A DNA stretch of 64,000 bases from the NCBI GenBank assembly GCA_001643675.2, contig LSRY02000065.1, positions 1-64,000 of the forward strand. Direction: 5' to 3'. Positions within the stretch are counted from its first letter, which is position 1. Each line of letters begins with the position of its first letter. Under the pieces are notes generated by a model. That model was not told the DNA's origin. It saw only the letters and a list, made by a program, of their open reading frames with translations, and made no database searches. The stretch is from Monocercomonoides exilis (lineage: Eukaryota; Preaxostyla; Oxymonadida; Polymastigidae). Shown one piece after another: positions 1-12,436 of the stretch. The translations under genes were made by a program, and so were the position numbers.

Positions 1-3000
1 CCCTGTTTAACCGAATTTTTCATAATATTTTTGCGGGGCGGGGAGGGCGCGGTGAGTGGTGTGGCTCCGCTGCAGGCCACAGGAGCCAGGGGGCTATTAG
101 TACAAATTTTGTAATTTTTATCGAAAAAGAAGTTTTGAGAATAATTGGTGTTGAGTGATATTTCGTGAGAGGGCCCTTTCAGAGGGAAAAGACCTTCTCG
201 AAATATCACAAAAACCTACACTCAAAACAATAACAGAGTGTGTGAATGGAGAGTGATCGGAGGGCGTTGCAAGGCGCTCCCCACCCTCTCCGAGCCGGAA
301 GGAACGCGCTGCGCGCTGCCCTAGGCCTTTCTCAGTCATTTTCCCTGTTTAACCGAATTTTTCATAATATTTTTTTGCGGGGCGGGGAGGGCGGTGAGGT
401 GTGGCCTGCTGTGCAGGCCACAGGAGCCAGGGGGCTATTAGTACAAATTTTGTAATTTTTATCGAAAAAGAAGTTTTGAGAATAATTGTGTTGAGTGATA
501 TTTCGGGTGAGAGGGCCCTTTCAGAGGGAAAAGACCTTCTCAGCCGAAATATCACAAAAACCTACACTCAAAACAATAACAGAGTGTGTGTGAATGGGGG
601 AGAGAGTGATCGGAGGGCGTTGCAAGGCGCTCCCCACCCTCTCCGAGCCGGAAGGAACGCTGCGCGCTGCCCTAGGCCTTTCTCAGTCATTTTCCTGTTT
701 AACCGAATTTTTCATAATATTTTTTTGCGGGGCGGGGAGGGCGCGGTGTTAGTGTGGCCTACGTGCAGGCCACAGGAGCCAGGGGGCTATTAGTACAAAT
801 TTTGTAATTTTTATCGAAAAAGAAGTTTTGAGAATAATTGGTGTTGAGTGATATTTCGTGAGAGGGCCCTTTCAGAGGAAAAGACCTTCTCAGCCGAAAT
901 ATCACAAAACCTACACTCAAAACAATAACAGAGTGTGTGAATGGGGGAGAGAGTGATCGGAGGGCGTTGCAAGGCGCTCCCCACCCTCTCCGAGCCGGAA
1001 GGAACGCGCTGCGCGCTGCCCTAGGCCTTTCTCAGTCATTTTCCTGTTTAACCGAATTTTTCATAATATTTTTGCGGGGCGGGGAGGGCGCGGTGAGTGG
1101 TGTGGCTCGCTGCAGGCCACAGGAGCCAGGGGGCTATTAGTACAAATTTTGTAATTTTTATCGAAAAAGAAGTTTTGAGAATAATTGGTGTTGAGTGATA
1201 TTTCGGGTGAGAGGGCCCTTTCAGAGGGAAAAGACCTTCTCAGCCGAAATATCACAAAACCTACACTCAAAACAATAACAGAGTGTGTGTGAATGGGGGA
1301 GAGAGTGATCGGAGGGCGTTGCAAGGCGCTCCCCACCCTCTCCGAGCCGGAAGGAACGCTGCGCGCTGCCCTAGGCCTTTCTCAGTCATTTTCCTGTTTA
1401 ACCGAATTTTTCATAATATTTTTTTGCGGGGCGGGAGGGCGCGGTGAGTGGTGTGGCCTGCTGTGCAGGCCACAGGAGCCAGGGGGCTATTAGTACAAAT
1501 TTTGTAATTTTTATCGAAAAAGAAGTTTTGAGAATAATTAGGTGTTGAGTGATATTTCGTGAGAGGCCCTTTCAGAGGGAAAAGACCTTCTCAGCCGAAA
1601 TATCACAAAACCTACACTCAAAACAATAACAGAGTGTGTGTGAATGGGGAGAGAGTGATCGGAGGGCGTTGCAAGGCGCTCCCCACCCTCTCCGAGCCGG
1701 AAGGAACGCGCTGCGCGCTGCCCTAGGCCTTTCTCAGTCATTTTCCCTGTTTAACCGAATTTTTCATAATATTTTTTTGCGGGGCGGGGAGGGCGCGGTG
1801 AGTGGTGTGGCCTGCTGTGCAGGCCACAGGAGCCAGGGGGCTATTAGTACAAATTTTGTAATTTTTATCGAAAAGAAGTTTTGAGAATAATTAGGTGTTG
1901 AGTGATATTTCGGGTGAGAGGGCCCTTTCAGAGGGAAAAGACCTTCTCAGCCGAAATATCACAAAACCTACACTCAAAACAATAACAGAGTGTGTGTGAA
2001 TGGGGAGAGAGTGATCGGAGGGCGTTGCAAGGCGCTCCCCACCCTCTCCGAGCCGGAAGGAACGCTGCGCGCTGCCCTAGGCCTTTCTCAGTCATTTTCC
2101 CTGTTTAACCGAATTTTTCATAATATTTTTTGCGGGGCGGGGAGGGCGCGGTGAGTGGTGTGGCCTGCTGTGCAGGCCACAGGAGCCAGGGGGCTATTAG
2201 TACAAATTTTGTAATTTTTATCGAAAAGAAGTTTTGAGAATAATTGGTGTTGAGTGATATTTCGGGTGAGAGGGCCCTTTCAGAGGGAAAAGACCTTCTC
2301 AGCCGAAATATCACAAAAACCTACACTCAAAACAATAACAGAGTGTGTGTGAATGGGGGAGAGAGTGATCGGAGGGCGTTGCAAGGCGCTCCCCACCCTC
2401 TCCGAGCCGGAAGGAACGCGCTGCGCGCTGCCCTAGGCCTTTCTCAGTCATTTTCCCTGTTTAACCGAATTTTTCATAATATTTTTTGCGGGGCGGGGAG
2501 GGCGCGGTGAGTGGTGTGGCCTGCTGTGCAGGCCACAGGAGCCAGGGGGCTATTAGTACAAATTTTGTAATTTTTATCGAAAAAGAAGTTTTGAGAATAA
2601 TTAGGTGTTGAGTGATATTTCGGGTGAGAGGGCCCTTTCAGAGGGAAAAGACCTTCTCAGCCGAAATATCACAAAAACCTACACTCAAAACAATAACAGA
2701 GTGTGTGTGAATGGGGAGAGAGTGATCGGAGGGCGTTGCAAGGCGCTCCCCACCCTCTCCGAGCCGGAAGGAACGCGCTGCGCGCTGCCCTAGGCCTTTC
2801 TCAGTCATTTTCCCTGTTTAACCGAATTTTTCATAATATTTTTTTGCGGGGCGGGGAGGGCGCGGTGAGTGGTGTGGCCTGCTGTGCAGGCCACAGGAGC
2901 CAGGGGGCTATTAGTACAAATTTTGTAATTTTTATCGAAAAAGAAGTTTTGAGAATAATTGGTGTTGAGTGATATTTCGGGTGAGAGGGCCCTTTCAGAG

Positions 3001-5267
3001 GGAAAAGACCTTCTCAGCCGAAATATCACAAAACCTACACTCAAAACAATAACAGAGTGTGTGTGAATGGGGGAGAGAGTGATCGGAGGGCGTTGCAAGG
3101 CGCTCCCCACCCTCTCCGAGCCGGAAGGAACGCGCTGCGCGCTGCCCTAGGCCTTTCTCAGTCATTTTCCCTGTTTAACCGAATTTTTCATAATATTTTT
3201 TTTTTGCGGGGGCGGGGAGGGCGCGGTGAGTGGTGTGGCCTGCTGTGCAGGCCACAGGAGCTCAGGGGGCTATTAGTACAAATTTTGTAATTTTTATCGA
3301 AAAGAAGTTTTGAGAATAATTGGTGTTGAGTGATATTTCGGGTGAGAGGGCCCTTTCAGAGGGAAAAGACCTTCTCAGCCGAAATATCACAAAAACCTAC
3401 ACCTCAAAAACAATAACAGAGTGTGTGTGAATGGGGGAGAGAGTGATCGGAGGGCGTTGCAAGGCGCTCCCCACCCTCTCCGAGCCGGAAGGAACGCGCT
3501 GCGCGCTGCCCTAGGCCTTTCTCAGTCATTTTCCCTGTTTAACCGAATTTTTCATAATATTTTTTGCGGGGCGGGAGGGCGCGGTGAGTGGTGTGGCCTG
3601 CTGTGCAGGCCACAGGAGCCAGGGGGCTATTAGTACAAATTTTGTAATTTTTATCGAAAAAGAAGTTTTGAGAATAATTGGTGTTGAGTGATATTTCGGG
3701 TGAGAGGGCCCTTTCAGAGGGAAAAGACCTTCTCAGCCGAAATATCACAAAACCTACACTCAAAACAATAACAGAGTGTGTGTGAATGGGGGAGAGAGTG
3801 ATCGGAGGGCGTTGCAAGGCGCTCCCCACCCTCTCCGAGCCGGAAGGAACGCTGCGCGCTGCCCTAGGCCTTTCTCAGTCATTTTCCCTGTTTAACCGAA
3901 TTTTTCATAATATTTTTTTGCGGGGCGGGGAGGGCGCGGTGAGTGGTGTGGCCTGCTGTGCAGGCCACAGGAGCTCAGGGGGCTATTAGTACAAATTTTG
4001 TAATTTTTATCGAAAAAGAAGTTTTGAGAATAATTGGTGTTGAGTGATATTTCGGGTGAGAGGGCCCTTTCAGAGGGAAAAGACCTTCTCAGCCGAAATA
4101 TCACAAAACCTACACTCAAAACAATAACAGAGTGTGTGTGAATGGGGGAGAGAGTGATCGGAGGGCGTTGCAAGGCGCTCCCCACCCTCTCCGAGCCGGA
4201 AGGAACGCGCTGCGCGCTGCCCTAGGCCTTTCTCAGTCATTTTCCCTGTTTAACCGAATTTTTCATAATATTTTTTTGCGGGGCGGGGAGGGCGCGGTGA
4301 GTGGTGTGGCCTGCTGTGCAGGCCACAGGAGCTCAGGGGCTATTAGTACAAATTTTGTAATTTTTATCGAAAAAGAAGTTTTGAGAATAATTGGTGTTGA
4401 GTGATATTTCGGGTGAGAGGGCCCTTTCAGAGGGAAAAGACCTTCTCAGCCGAAATATCACAAAAACCTACACTCAAAACAATAACAGAGTGTGTGTGAA
4501 TGGGGGAGAGAGTGATCGGAGGGCGTTGCAAGGCGCTCCCCACCCTCTCCGAGCCGGAAGGAACGCGCTGCGCGCTGCCCTAGGCCTTTCTCAGTCATTT
4601 TCCCTGTTTAACCGAATTTTTCATAATATTTTTTGCGGGGCGGGGAGGGCGCGGTGAGTGGTGTGGCCTGCTGTGCAGGCCACAGGAGCTCAGGGGGCTA
4701 TTAGTACAAATTTTGTAATTTTTATCGAAAAAGAAGTTTTGAGAATAATTGGTGTTGAGTGATATTTCGGGTGAGAGGGCCCTTTCAGAGGGAAAAGACC
4801 TTCTCAGCCGAAATATCACAAAACCTACACTCAAAACAATAACAGAGTGTGTGTGAATGGGGGAGAGAGTGATCGGAGGGCGTTGCAAGGCGCTCCCCAC
4901 CCTCTCCGAGCCGGAAGGAACGCGCTGCGCGCTGCCCTAGGCCTTTCTCAGTCATTTTCCCTGTTTAACCGAATTTTTCATAATATTTTTTGCGGGGCGG
5001 GGAGGGCGCGGTGAGTGGTGTGGCCTGCTGTGCAGGCCACAGGAGCCAGGGGGCTATTAGTACAAATTTTGTAATTTTTATCGAAAAAGAAGTTTTGAGA
5101 ATAATTGGTGTTGAGTGATATTTCGGGTGAGAGGGCCCTTTCAGAGGGAAAAGACCTTCTCAGCCGAAATATCACAAAAACCTACACCTCAAAACAATAA
5201 CAGAGTGTGTGTGAATGGGGAGAGAGTGATCGGAGGGCGTTGCAAGGCGCTCCCCACCCTCTCCGAG
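1..5267. repeat. Satellite array, about 15 tandem copies of a ~355-bp unit
   Basis: The block CCCTAGGCCTTTCTCAGTC recurs at about 319, 670, 1019, 1369, 1721, 2075, 2431, 2788, 3145, 3509, 3861, 4220, 4578 and 4935, giving a period of 349-364 bp (mean near 355). The array is cut by the window start and ends inside a unit near 5267. Copies are nearly identical; most differences are 1-2 nt changes in G, T or A runs. The unit is GC-richer than its surroundings and holds at least three potential hairpins: a 9-bp palindrome GTGGCCTGC/GCAGGCCAC, a 12-bp stem GTGATATTTCGG/CCGAAATATCAC around a ~37-nt loop, and a GGAGGG/CCCTCTCC stem. It also has G-run clusters. The short ORFs in it change frame between copies, so I do not call it coding. 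It could be a centromeric or subtelomeric satellite, or tandem genes for a structured RNA; no known RNA family was recognised. Confidence 0.97.
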
Positions 5268-5400
5268 CCGAAGTCACGTCGCTTCGCACAAAATGCTCAC
5301 TTCGCTCGCATTTCGTGCTCGCTCCTTAGACTTTTGCTCGTCGAGCTTAGGGGAGCGCTATTAGTTTTTAATTTTTAATTTTTAATTTTTAATTTTTGTT
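5268..5400. repeat. Array boundary: chimeric unit end plus (TTTTTAA)n
   Basis: At CTCCGAGCCG the last satellite unit switches into unrelated CG-containing sequence with many TTCGC/CTCGC steps. It then rejoins a motif resembling the unit (GGGAGCGCTATTAGT against the unit's AGGGGGCTATTAGT) and runs into four to five copies of TTTTTAA at about 5364-5397. The sequence shows a truncated or recombined terminal unit. What it does, if anything, is unknown. Confidence 0.7.
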
Positions 5401-8400
5401 TAAATTTTTGTATGTTTAAATTTTTTTATTTTTTTATTTATAAATATCAAAATTACCATATTTAAATTTATAATTAACTGATTTTACAGATTTTCGTATC
5501 TGCTTTGCAAAACTTAATCAGCAACATTCTTTCACGTTGATCACACTTGATGGCATGCATTCCACGCTCGCAGCATAATATATAATCGTTTGCATCACTT
5601 TGCACATCATTGCATTCATTGTTTTCCAAGATCTGTTTTATTACTTATTCATGTGTTGCTAAGTAACGAAAATCTGAAATTAAAATTCACAAAGGATAAT
5701 TAATCAACATCAAACATTTGCGTGCATGCTGATCGCATAATTAATCTTCTATTAAACTTCATTTCCATCATTGTTGCCAACTCGCCGCTTCCGATCTTCG
5801 CTTTTTCAAACTTCCATCCGCACGTTTTCATTTCATTTCATAAATGATTCATTGAAAACAAAAATATTAAATGTTTCATTTTGTATTTGCAACAAACAAA
5901 CGCAGAATGATACATTTAACTTTTCTCATATTTTTCAATGAAATTAAAGAATGATCAACATTCATAACAGCATATATTCAAATTAATCAAAGAAATAATC
6001 AATACAAACTTCATTAATTTGAATCTTTTGTTTCGATAAATGCAAAATCTTTCATTGATCAAAATAAAAATTCAATTTGAAAATATATTTATCCGTAAAT
6101 AATAAAGAACACTGATAACTTTTGAAGCTCACTAATACTTTATTTAATGTTCCAGTAAAGCTGTAAAATGAATGACAGTTTATTTCATTAAATAGACAGA
6201 AATTGCTTAAACGATCTTGAATTAAAGAAAATGAATTTATTTATCTCTCAGACAATAAATTGAAAAAAGCACACAAAAATATTCTCAATCTGCTTTGTTC
6301 CTTTAATTCTGTACTTTGCAAATATAAAAATTATACCATTTCTATCAATGATCTCAACTGTTCTGATTTTGTTTCACTGAAATTATAAATTCATTCAAAA
6401 AAAGAATTAATAGAAATGGAAATACCTCTATGTTCATCATTTCATCCCAGTTTGTCATGTCTTTCAAGCATTATATTGAAATTGCGATTCATCAGTACTG
6501 CAAAAAAGGAGTTTCATAATTCCTTTTCACAAAAATGAAAACAAAAAAATGTTCAAGTAATGAAATAGCAAATATCTGTTCAAACATCAAATAATTCAAA
6601 CTGTGAAATTTCATTTCTTCAACAATAATAAGTCATCTCTGTTTGAAAAAAGAAAATTCCATTCATTAATCCTTTTCGGCTGCTCAGCTTTTGGCATTCC
6701 ATCGAAGATTCTATATTTATTTGAAGAACAATGTGCAATATGTACAGAAAATGTCGTAATTCTATTTTCAAACTTCTCGCACGCTACAAGAAAATGATTG
6801 ATCAACATAATTTGCTTCATGACACATTTTATTTATCAAAAACAAAGAAATCAATGGAAAAATAAAATAAATTCATCAAACCTCTCGTCTTTTTCAACAT
6901 TATCGATCAGATATTTGTTTCTATCAGATAAAAATGCAAGATATCTTCTTCTTTTTGTTTCAGGTTATACCATTGTTGGATCAACAAAAGAAAAAATCAC
7001 AAAGAATATAATTTTCTTCAATTGTCAATCATTTGAAAAATCCTCTTCCAATGCATTGGATTCATCTTTAATTATCCTGTTTAATCAATAAGCAATCAAA
7101 TTTTATCTAATTCAACACAAAATATAACTCCAAACCATGTTCTTTTCATTCAAAACTGTTTATCTTCATTTTGCCGATTAAGAGATAAACAACATTGTCA
7201 GATTGTTGTGATATTGAACAACTGCACAAATTAATCGCAAAACATGCATATTACGTTGAAGCTTTCATTCGGCAACGTTCAGGTCTTCACAAAAATGTTG
7301 AAACAATTGATCATTGCTAACAAACAAACAAAAAAGAAAAATTGAAAACCCTTCATGACAAAAATAATAAAATGTATCATCACTCATCACACAGACTATA
7401 TTCGCTTCAAAATCAATTTCATTTGCAGAGGAACTAGTGAACATCCGAAAGCCTTTTCATTGATAACTATTCAAACAGCAAAATGATATAAAATTTGAGA
7501 AACATTCTTTATTTGAAGATGAAAATATCAATGCACGAACCTGCAATTATCCAATAATTTTCTGTGATGCAAAATAAACTTTCTTCCAATTATATTGTCT
7601 GTTTCAATGAAAAATGATAAAAAAATCTTCAATAAAATAAAAAGGAACAAATCTACACACATTTTCGCACAACCATTTGAAATAAATGTTAAACTTGGAC
7701 ATATGATGCGAACATTTATTGAAACATTTTTCTGCCTTTTGATCATTTCCATAAATCGATATTTGCTTCAACTACATGAATGTTTCTTTTTCTTTGCATG
7801 CTGATGAATGGCACTCAATAACATCAGTATTGATGAAAATAATTATTGCTGTTTGCATTTTTCAAGTTATCAATTGAGTTTTATCCCTTTTTATTAAACA
7901 AACTTTCATCATTTTCAGATAGTTGTATATTCGTTGAGAAGAAATGAAATCACAAAATTCATCACAGAAGTAAATGCATTTCAAAGTTTGTTTTCATTCT
8001 GCCTTCAAAATAATTGTCATTTGCTCTTTTATATCGTTTTAAGAATGAAGTTAGTTGATCAAAAATCAGATGACACAGTTTTTTCGGTTCATCGACTACA
8101 TTGACTGCTGATAACCTGGTATGTTGTTCTGTGGCATATAAACTATTTGTTTCTGTGTTTATTTTTTCTCCAATAATTGTATTCATTGAAAATGAAATGA
8201 TTTTTTATTGGAATTTTTTTTTGACTGAATAACCTTTGATCTTTTTTATTTTTCTGAATAACTCTTGACCCATAATGTGTTATTTTGACTCAATTTTTGG
8301 TTTTTGATTTGTTTTTTAATTTTTCATTTTTATTTACGTTTTTGACTAACTATGTTGCTGTATTTTATGTTATATGTTTATATAACGATATATATGATGT

Positions 8401-8690
8401 TTTTATTGTGTTTTTTTTTATTATAACTAACTTTTATAAATACTAATAATAACATTTTTAAACTTTTAAACTTTGTTATAATGTTGTTATGACACAATAG
8501 ATTGGATATCATGGATGAAACAATAACGAGACAATGTTGCGGATGGACATTCATTGAATGTGATGCGATATAAAAAAGGTTTGTTTTTGTTTTTCTTTTA
8601 AAGAAAGTTAATAGTTTTAAATAATAATACGTTGTTATATTGGTGTATGGTGATGTGGAAAAACATTTCATTAATAACCTGCCTCCAAAC
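5401..8690. other. AT-rich intergenic region, no convincing gene
   Basis: The open frames here are short (under 115 codons) and AT-driven. A stretch at 6650-7100 on the plus strand looks weakly coding: one frame around 6660-6715 resembles the signal peptide of the 36.3-kb surface protein (an ...IPSKI... ending), and 6964-7088 reads with N-C-Q-S-F-like spacing. Both could be remnants of a degenerate surface-protein copy. I cannot align them well enough to call a pseudogene. Confidence 0.5.
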
Positions 8691-11600
8691 TTACAAACAT
8701 TGAACGTCTTCATCTGAATCATCCTCGACTCTTACCCATTCACTCCCATCCTCACTCCTCTTCAACCTCTTGCTCTTCTTTGTACTCTTCATCTTCTTTA
8801 TCATCATTTCTGTTTCAGCCTCGTCAATCTCTTCTTCTTCTTCTTCTTCTTCTCTTCTCTTCCTCTTTGTTGCCTTTTCTTCACCACATCCCCACTCATC
8901 TTCCATGTTGACAGGCTTTCTTTTCTTGTATGTCTTTTTCTTTATTTCATTTGTTTGACTTTGTTTTGCTTTTTCTATTATATCCTTTAGTGGAAGAGGT
9001 TTAGGTTTTTCAATCTTCCCCTTCTTCAGAAGAACCTGAAGATGGTCATCGATGTGCTGACGATTTCGAAAGGGAAACAACTTCATCATTTCGGATGCCC
9101 TTTTTCCTTCATTAAAGAGCTGAATTAGTTTGTCATCATCCTCTTTCTTCCATCGAATTCTTCTAATGTTATTTTTTTCATTTCTTTCTCTATCTTTTAT
9201 CGCTTCTTCTCTCTCCTTCTTTCTTCTCTCTTTCACTGTTAAATGTGACATATGATCAACCTTATGGTTGTACTTTCTAACCGGCGCCTTTGATGTGCAG
9301 CTCTCAGCCATGTCGCATATCATTGTTGCCATTTCTTCTGGAGTCTTGCCTTGCACAAGGAGTTGATCTTGTATGAACATGTTGGCAACCGTTGAAGCAA
9401 CAGAATAAAGGTCTGTCTTTCTTTGTTCTTCTTCCTTCTTTTCATTAATTTCTTTCATTCTGTATTCTGCAACCATCATCAATTCTTCATTTTCTTCAAC
9501 TAACTTCTTTGAACCGTTTCTAATGTACCTCTCTCTTTTCGCTTCCTCCACAATCAACTCTCCATAATACTCACTCATTCTTCTTTTCACTAACTCTGAA
9601 AACTTCTCCATTGGGGTTTTCTCTTTCTTCACATTTTCCTTAAATGAAACACCATGAAACACTTCCAACTCCAATAGTGTTTCATCGAACACAGTTTGGT
9701 TTCTATCATCATTGGTTGTTATAAGTCTTGATGCAACCATGGCTCTCTTCACGGCTTCTTTGATGTAAGTGCATTGCGAAAGTCGACACTGTTGCCAGCC
9801 AGCAACAAAGGCTGTTTTTTCCATGACTGCTCGTTGGGTTTCATTGTCTTTGTTCGCAGCGATAAGAGCGGTGCATATGAAACCGCTTCGTAGTGAATGG
9901 AAACAAAACAGATGTCGTGGATATCCTGCAGCTTCCGCTCTGCTTTTAAATCGCTCCCTCATGCTGTCGGTGCTCAGTGGCCACACGAGTTGATTTAGGT
10001 TTGCTTTTTCTTTAGCATTATTCCAATCTGAAAGTCTGATTCCTGTTTTTTGATATACATATAACGAGAGCCAATAGACTGGATCTTCATCATTCTCTTC
10101 GTCTTCATTTCCTTCGATCGTGACCTTGTGGCCCCAGTTGTGCGATGCTTTTGTTCTGTTGAATTGGATGGTGCACAGTAATTTATTGGTGAATTTGGAT
10201 CTCACAACTTGCTTGATATCTGAAAGTTTAACACTGGAAAGCGTGATGGCACGAGCCCCTGTGTGCACAGCGACGAGGAAGAGCGATGATTCTAAAGCCT
10301 TGTCGAGCATTGTATTTGGAATGAAATGAACAATTCTTTTCACATCCTGGAGTACAGCAGGTTCTTTTTTTGTTACAGTTTTCTCCACTTCACTGCTATA
10401 TTTTAAACATCTCACTGCATCTTTCAAAGAATGATAAGTGTTTGAACTAAGTCTTTTTCCTCTTTTTATAATGTTAATTCTTTTAAGTGATGGAATGATT
10501 ACGTATCGAATAGAGGAAAGAGGGTAGTGGCACTCTTTCCCACAAAACAAAACGAACCCTCTCGCTGCTTCGTGATGTAACGGCCACGGTTCGATTTCCA
10601 CTTTTTCAGCCCATATTGTCAGCAAGCGGTTCACCCAAGAATGTTTCTGTTTGGTAGCATCGGACCAAATCGATTCAACGTTCAAATATTTCTTGGCTTT
10701 TTCCTTGCTGACTCTGCTCACTGCTTCATCCATTCGAGTGGGATGAAAGTAGAGAGAGGAGGAAGGAATAATGGACGATGCTGAAAGAGAGGAAGAGAGA
10801 GAATTTGGAGAGACATCTGTTGAAGATGTTTGAAATAGTTCGGAGAAGGATGTGGGAGGGGGCGAAGAACGAGCAGGAGTTTTTGAGGGAGAAGACAAGC
10901 TGTTGAGAGCATCTGCTTTTTCGCTGAGGAATTGACGATCATTTCTCAAATATTTGGCAGCATCTTTCGTGCTTTCCAAGATGTCTTTTATTTCATTATT
11001 ATTTAACTTTTTCATTTTAATTTCTCCTTCATCAGATTCTTCCTCTTCAACCATTAGATTATCATCCTCTTCATCATATTCATCACCGTCAGAATCTTCA
11101 CTTGTTATTTCTTCTGATTCTGAATAATCAATTGCATCGTTGTATTTGTCGGATTTGCTTTTTTTCGAAGAATATTTAACTGAAGGAAGAATGTGAGTTA
11201 TCGATGGTGTTCTTGTCGAATCTGAAGAGAGAAATTTTTTAGATGAACTTTTTTTATGCAACGAAACTTTATGAATTGATGGAATTGAAGAAGTTGGAGT
11301 GCAATTTGAAGATGAAGAACAGTGATGAGTGTTTTGTGATGGAGAAAGGAATTCCTTCATAAACGACATCATTCTTTCGCACACTTCTTCCCTTCTGATA
11401 AATTCATTTTCATCAAAATTATCTGAAAGTGTGCGAATTTGAGTCGGTGGAGTCAAAAATGTCTAATAAAAATAATAAAAGAAAAACAAAATTAGAAATG
11501 AAAAAACAAACATTTTCGGTAAAGTTATTGGATTGTTCGTGTTTGTCCTTGATTTTTTTTTCTTCAATAGTTCTCTATAATAAAAAATCAACAAAAATAA

Positions 11601-11734
11601 AAAAATTTTATCAAATAAAACCAAACAATGTAATTTTCAGTATCATTTGAAAACATGGAGTTTTCATTTGCATCCAAAATTTCATCAGTGATAGAATTGG
11701 CAACAGATGAGCTGAATTCAACTTCCATCGACAT
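8691..11734 (-). CDS. Tyrosine recombinase with C-terminal SANT/Myb-like domain
   Basis: Three exons: 11734-11627, 11574-11512 and 11462-8691, giving 980 aa. The two introns (52 and 49 nt, donors GTTTGG and GTTTGT, acceptors TATAG and ATTAG) are both phase 0. They supply the ATG (reading MSMEVEF) that the large exon lacks. The N-terminal ~300 residues are acidic, serine-rich and low-complexity. The recombinase core follows: box I Arg in TGAR (about residue 460), a beta-hairpin Lys in RTKASHNWGHK, box II HSLRSG (about 580), an AGW motif in place of the second His, and the nucleophile Tyr in CTYIKE (about 622). All catalytic positions are filled, so strand cleavage and rejoining is plausible. 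A charged coiled region and a SANT/Myb-like helix set (about 818-870) follow. The family resembles phage integrase/Crypton-type recombinases. It may be a transposon gene or a domesticated one; no flanking repeats were seen. Confidence 0.85.
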
Positions 11735-12125
11735 TTTTTGAAAGCGCAAATATTTTATTACATATTTTTTGATCATTTTTCTCAGATAAAAAAAACAATT
11801 TTTTTAAAATTTTTAGACTATTCGAAAGATATCAGAATAAATTATATAATATTGATATGTAATGGATACAAAGGATTATAAATAACACAAAAATGAGTTT
11901 CCTACACAACGCTTCGCTTATTACTTAACCCTAACCCGAAAAAAGTTATGATTTCAATAATAATTACCCATATGATTAAAATAAAAATATGATGGGTGTC
12001 CAAATTTTTGAATTTCAGAGAGAATATTTTTAATAGAATTTTGAAATTTCCCTCCTTGAATCGCTTAGTTAAATTGAGTGGATTAACACAATAATATTCA
12101 AATTTTGAAAAAATGCAAACTAAAA
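11735..12125. other. Intergenic stretch with a short telomere-like motif
   Basis: AT-rich spacer between the recombinase gene and a small plus-strand ORF. It contains TAACCCTAACCC at about 11927-11938, two units of the CCCTAA telomere type. Next to it is a ~36-nt sequence (GTTATGATTTCAATAATAAT at its core) that recurs in similar form at 31180-31216. Nothing else is recognised. Confidence 0.5.
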
Positions 12126-12350
12126 ATGGCGCAATTTACACCTATACCAAAACCAGACAAGACCGAAGAGCCTGAAGACACCAAAGAAAATAAGAACGGT
12201 GAAGAATTGAATGAAGCTACCAGGAAAGAGAAGGGTTGGAAGTCTGGCGAATGGGTCAAAGAACAAAAAAACAAATTTGTTATCAGAACAAGAGCACAGA
12301 TGAAGATGGAATTGGAGAAGAAAGACAAAGGAAAAGAGGATAGTTCATAA
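12126..12350 (+). CDS. Small charged hypothetical protein, 74 aa
   Basis: An ATG-initiated frame of 74 codons ending in TAA. The product is hydrophilic and strongly charged: proline/acidic at the N-terminus (FTPIPKPDKTEEPEDTKEN) and Lys/Glu-rich at the C-terminus (MKMELEKKDKGKEDSS). There is no signal peptide, membrane segment or recognised domain. Composition is protein-like, not the Phe/Leu/Lys noise typical of random AT-rich frames here, which is the main reason to list it. It could be a stand-alone small gene or one exon of a longer gene; no good splice partner was found. Function unknown. Confidence 0.45.
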   Translation: MAQFTPIPKPDKTEEPEDTKENKNGEELNEATRKEKGWKSGEWVKEQKNKFVIRTRAQMKMELEKKDKGKEDSS

Positions 12351-12436
12351 TGAGATAATCGTTCTCCCAATTATAGCATTCTCTCAATAATAGAAAAGAA
12401 GGAAGCAAGAATATTTTCTCTTCAAATCAAAAAAAG

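Noticed and set aside
118-5378. Many overlapping ORFs of 60-130 codons in the satellite array, with recurring peptides on both strands
   Set aside because: The unit length is not a multiple of three and 1-2-nt changes alter the frame between copies, so the ORFs only mirror the repeat.
6600-7100. A decayed surface-protein copy in the AT-rich left region
   Set aside because: Only a short signal-peptide-like match and vague composition support it, which is not enough to define a pseudogene.
8378-8722. 114-codon minus-strand ORF overlapping the recombinase 3' end
   Set aside because: Low-complexity AT-driven peptide overlapping the stop of a clear gene in another frame.
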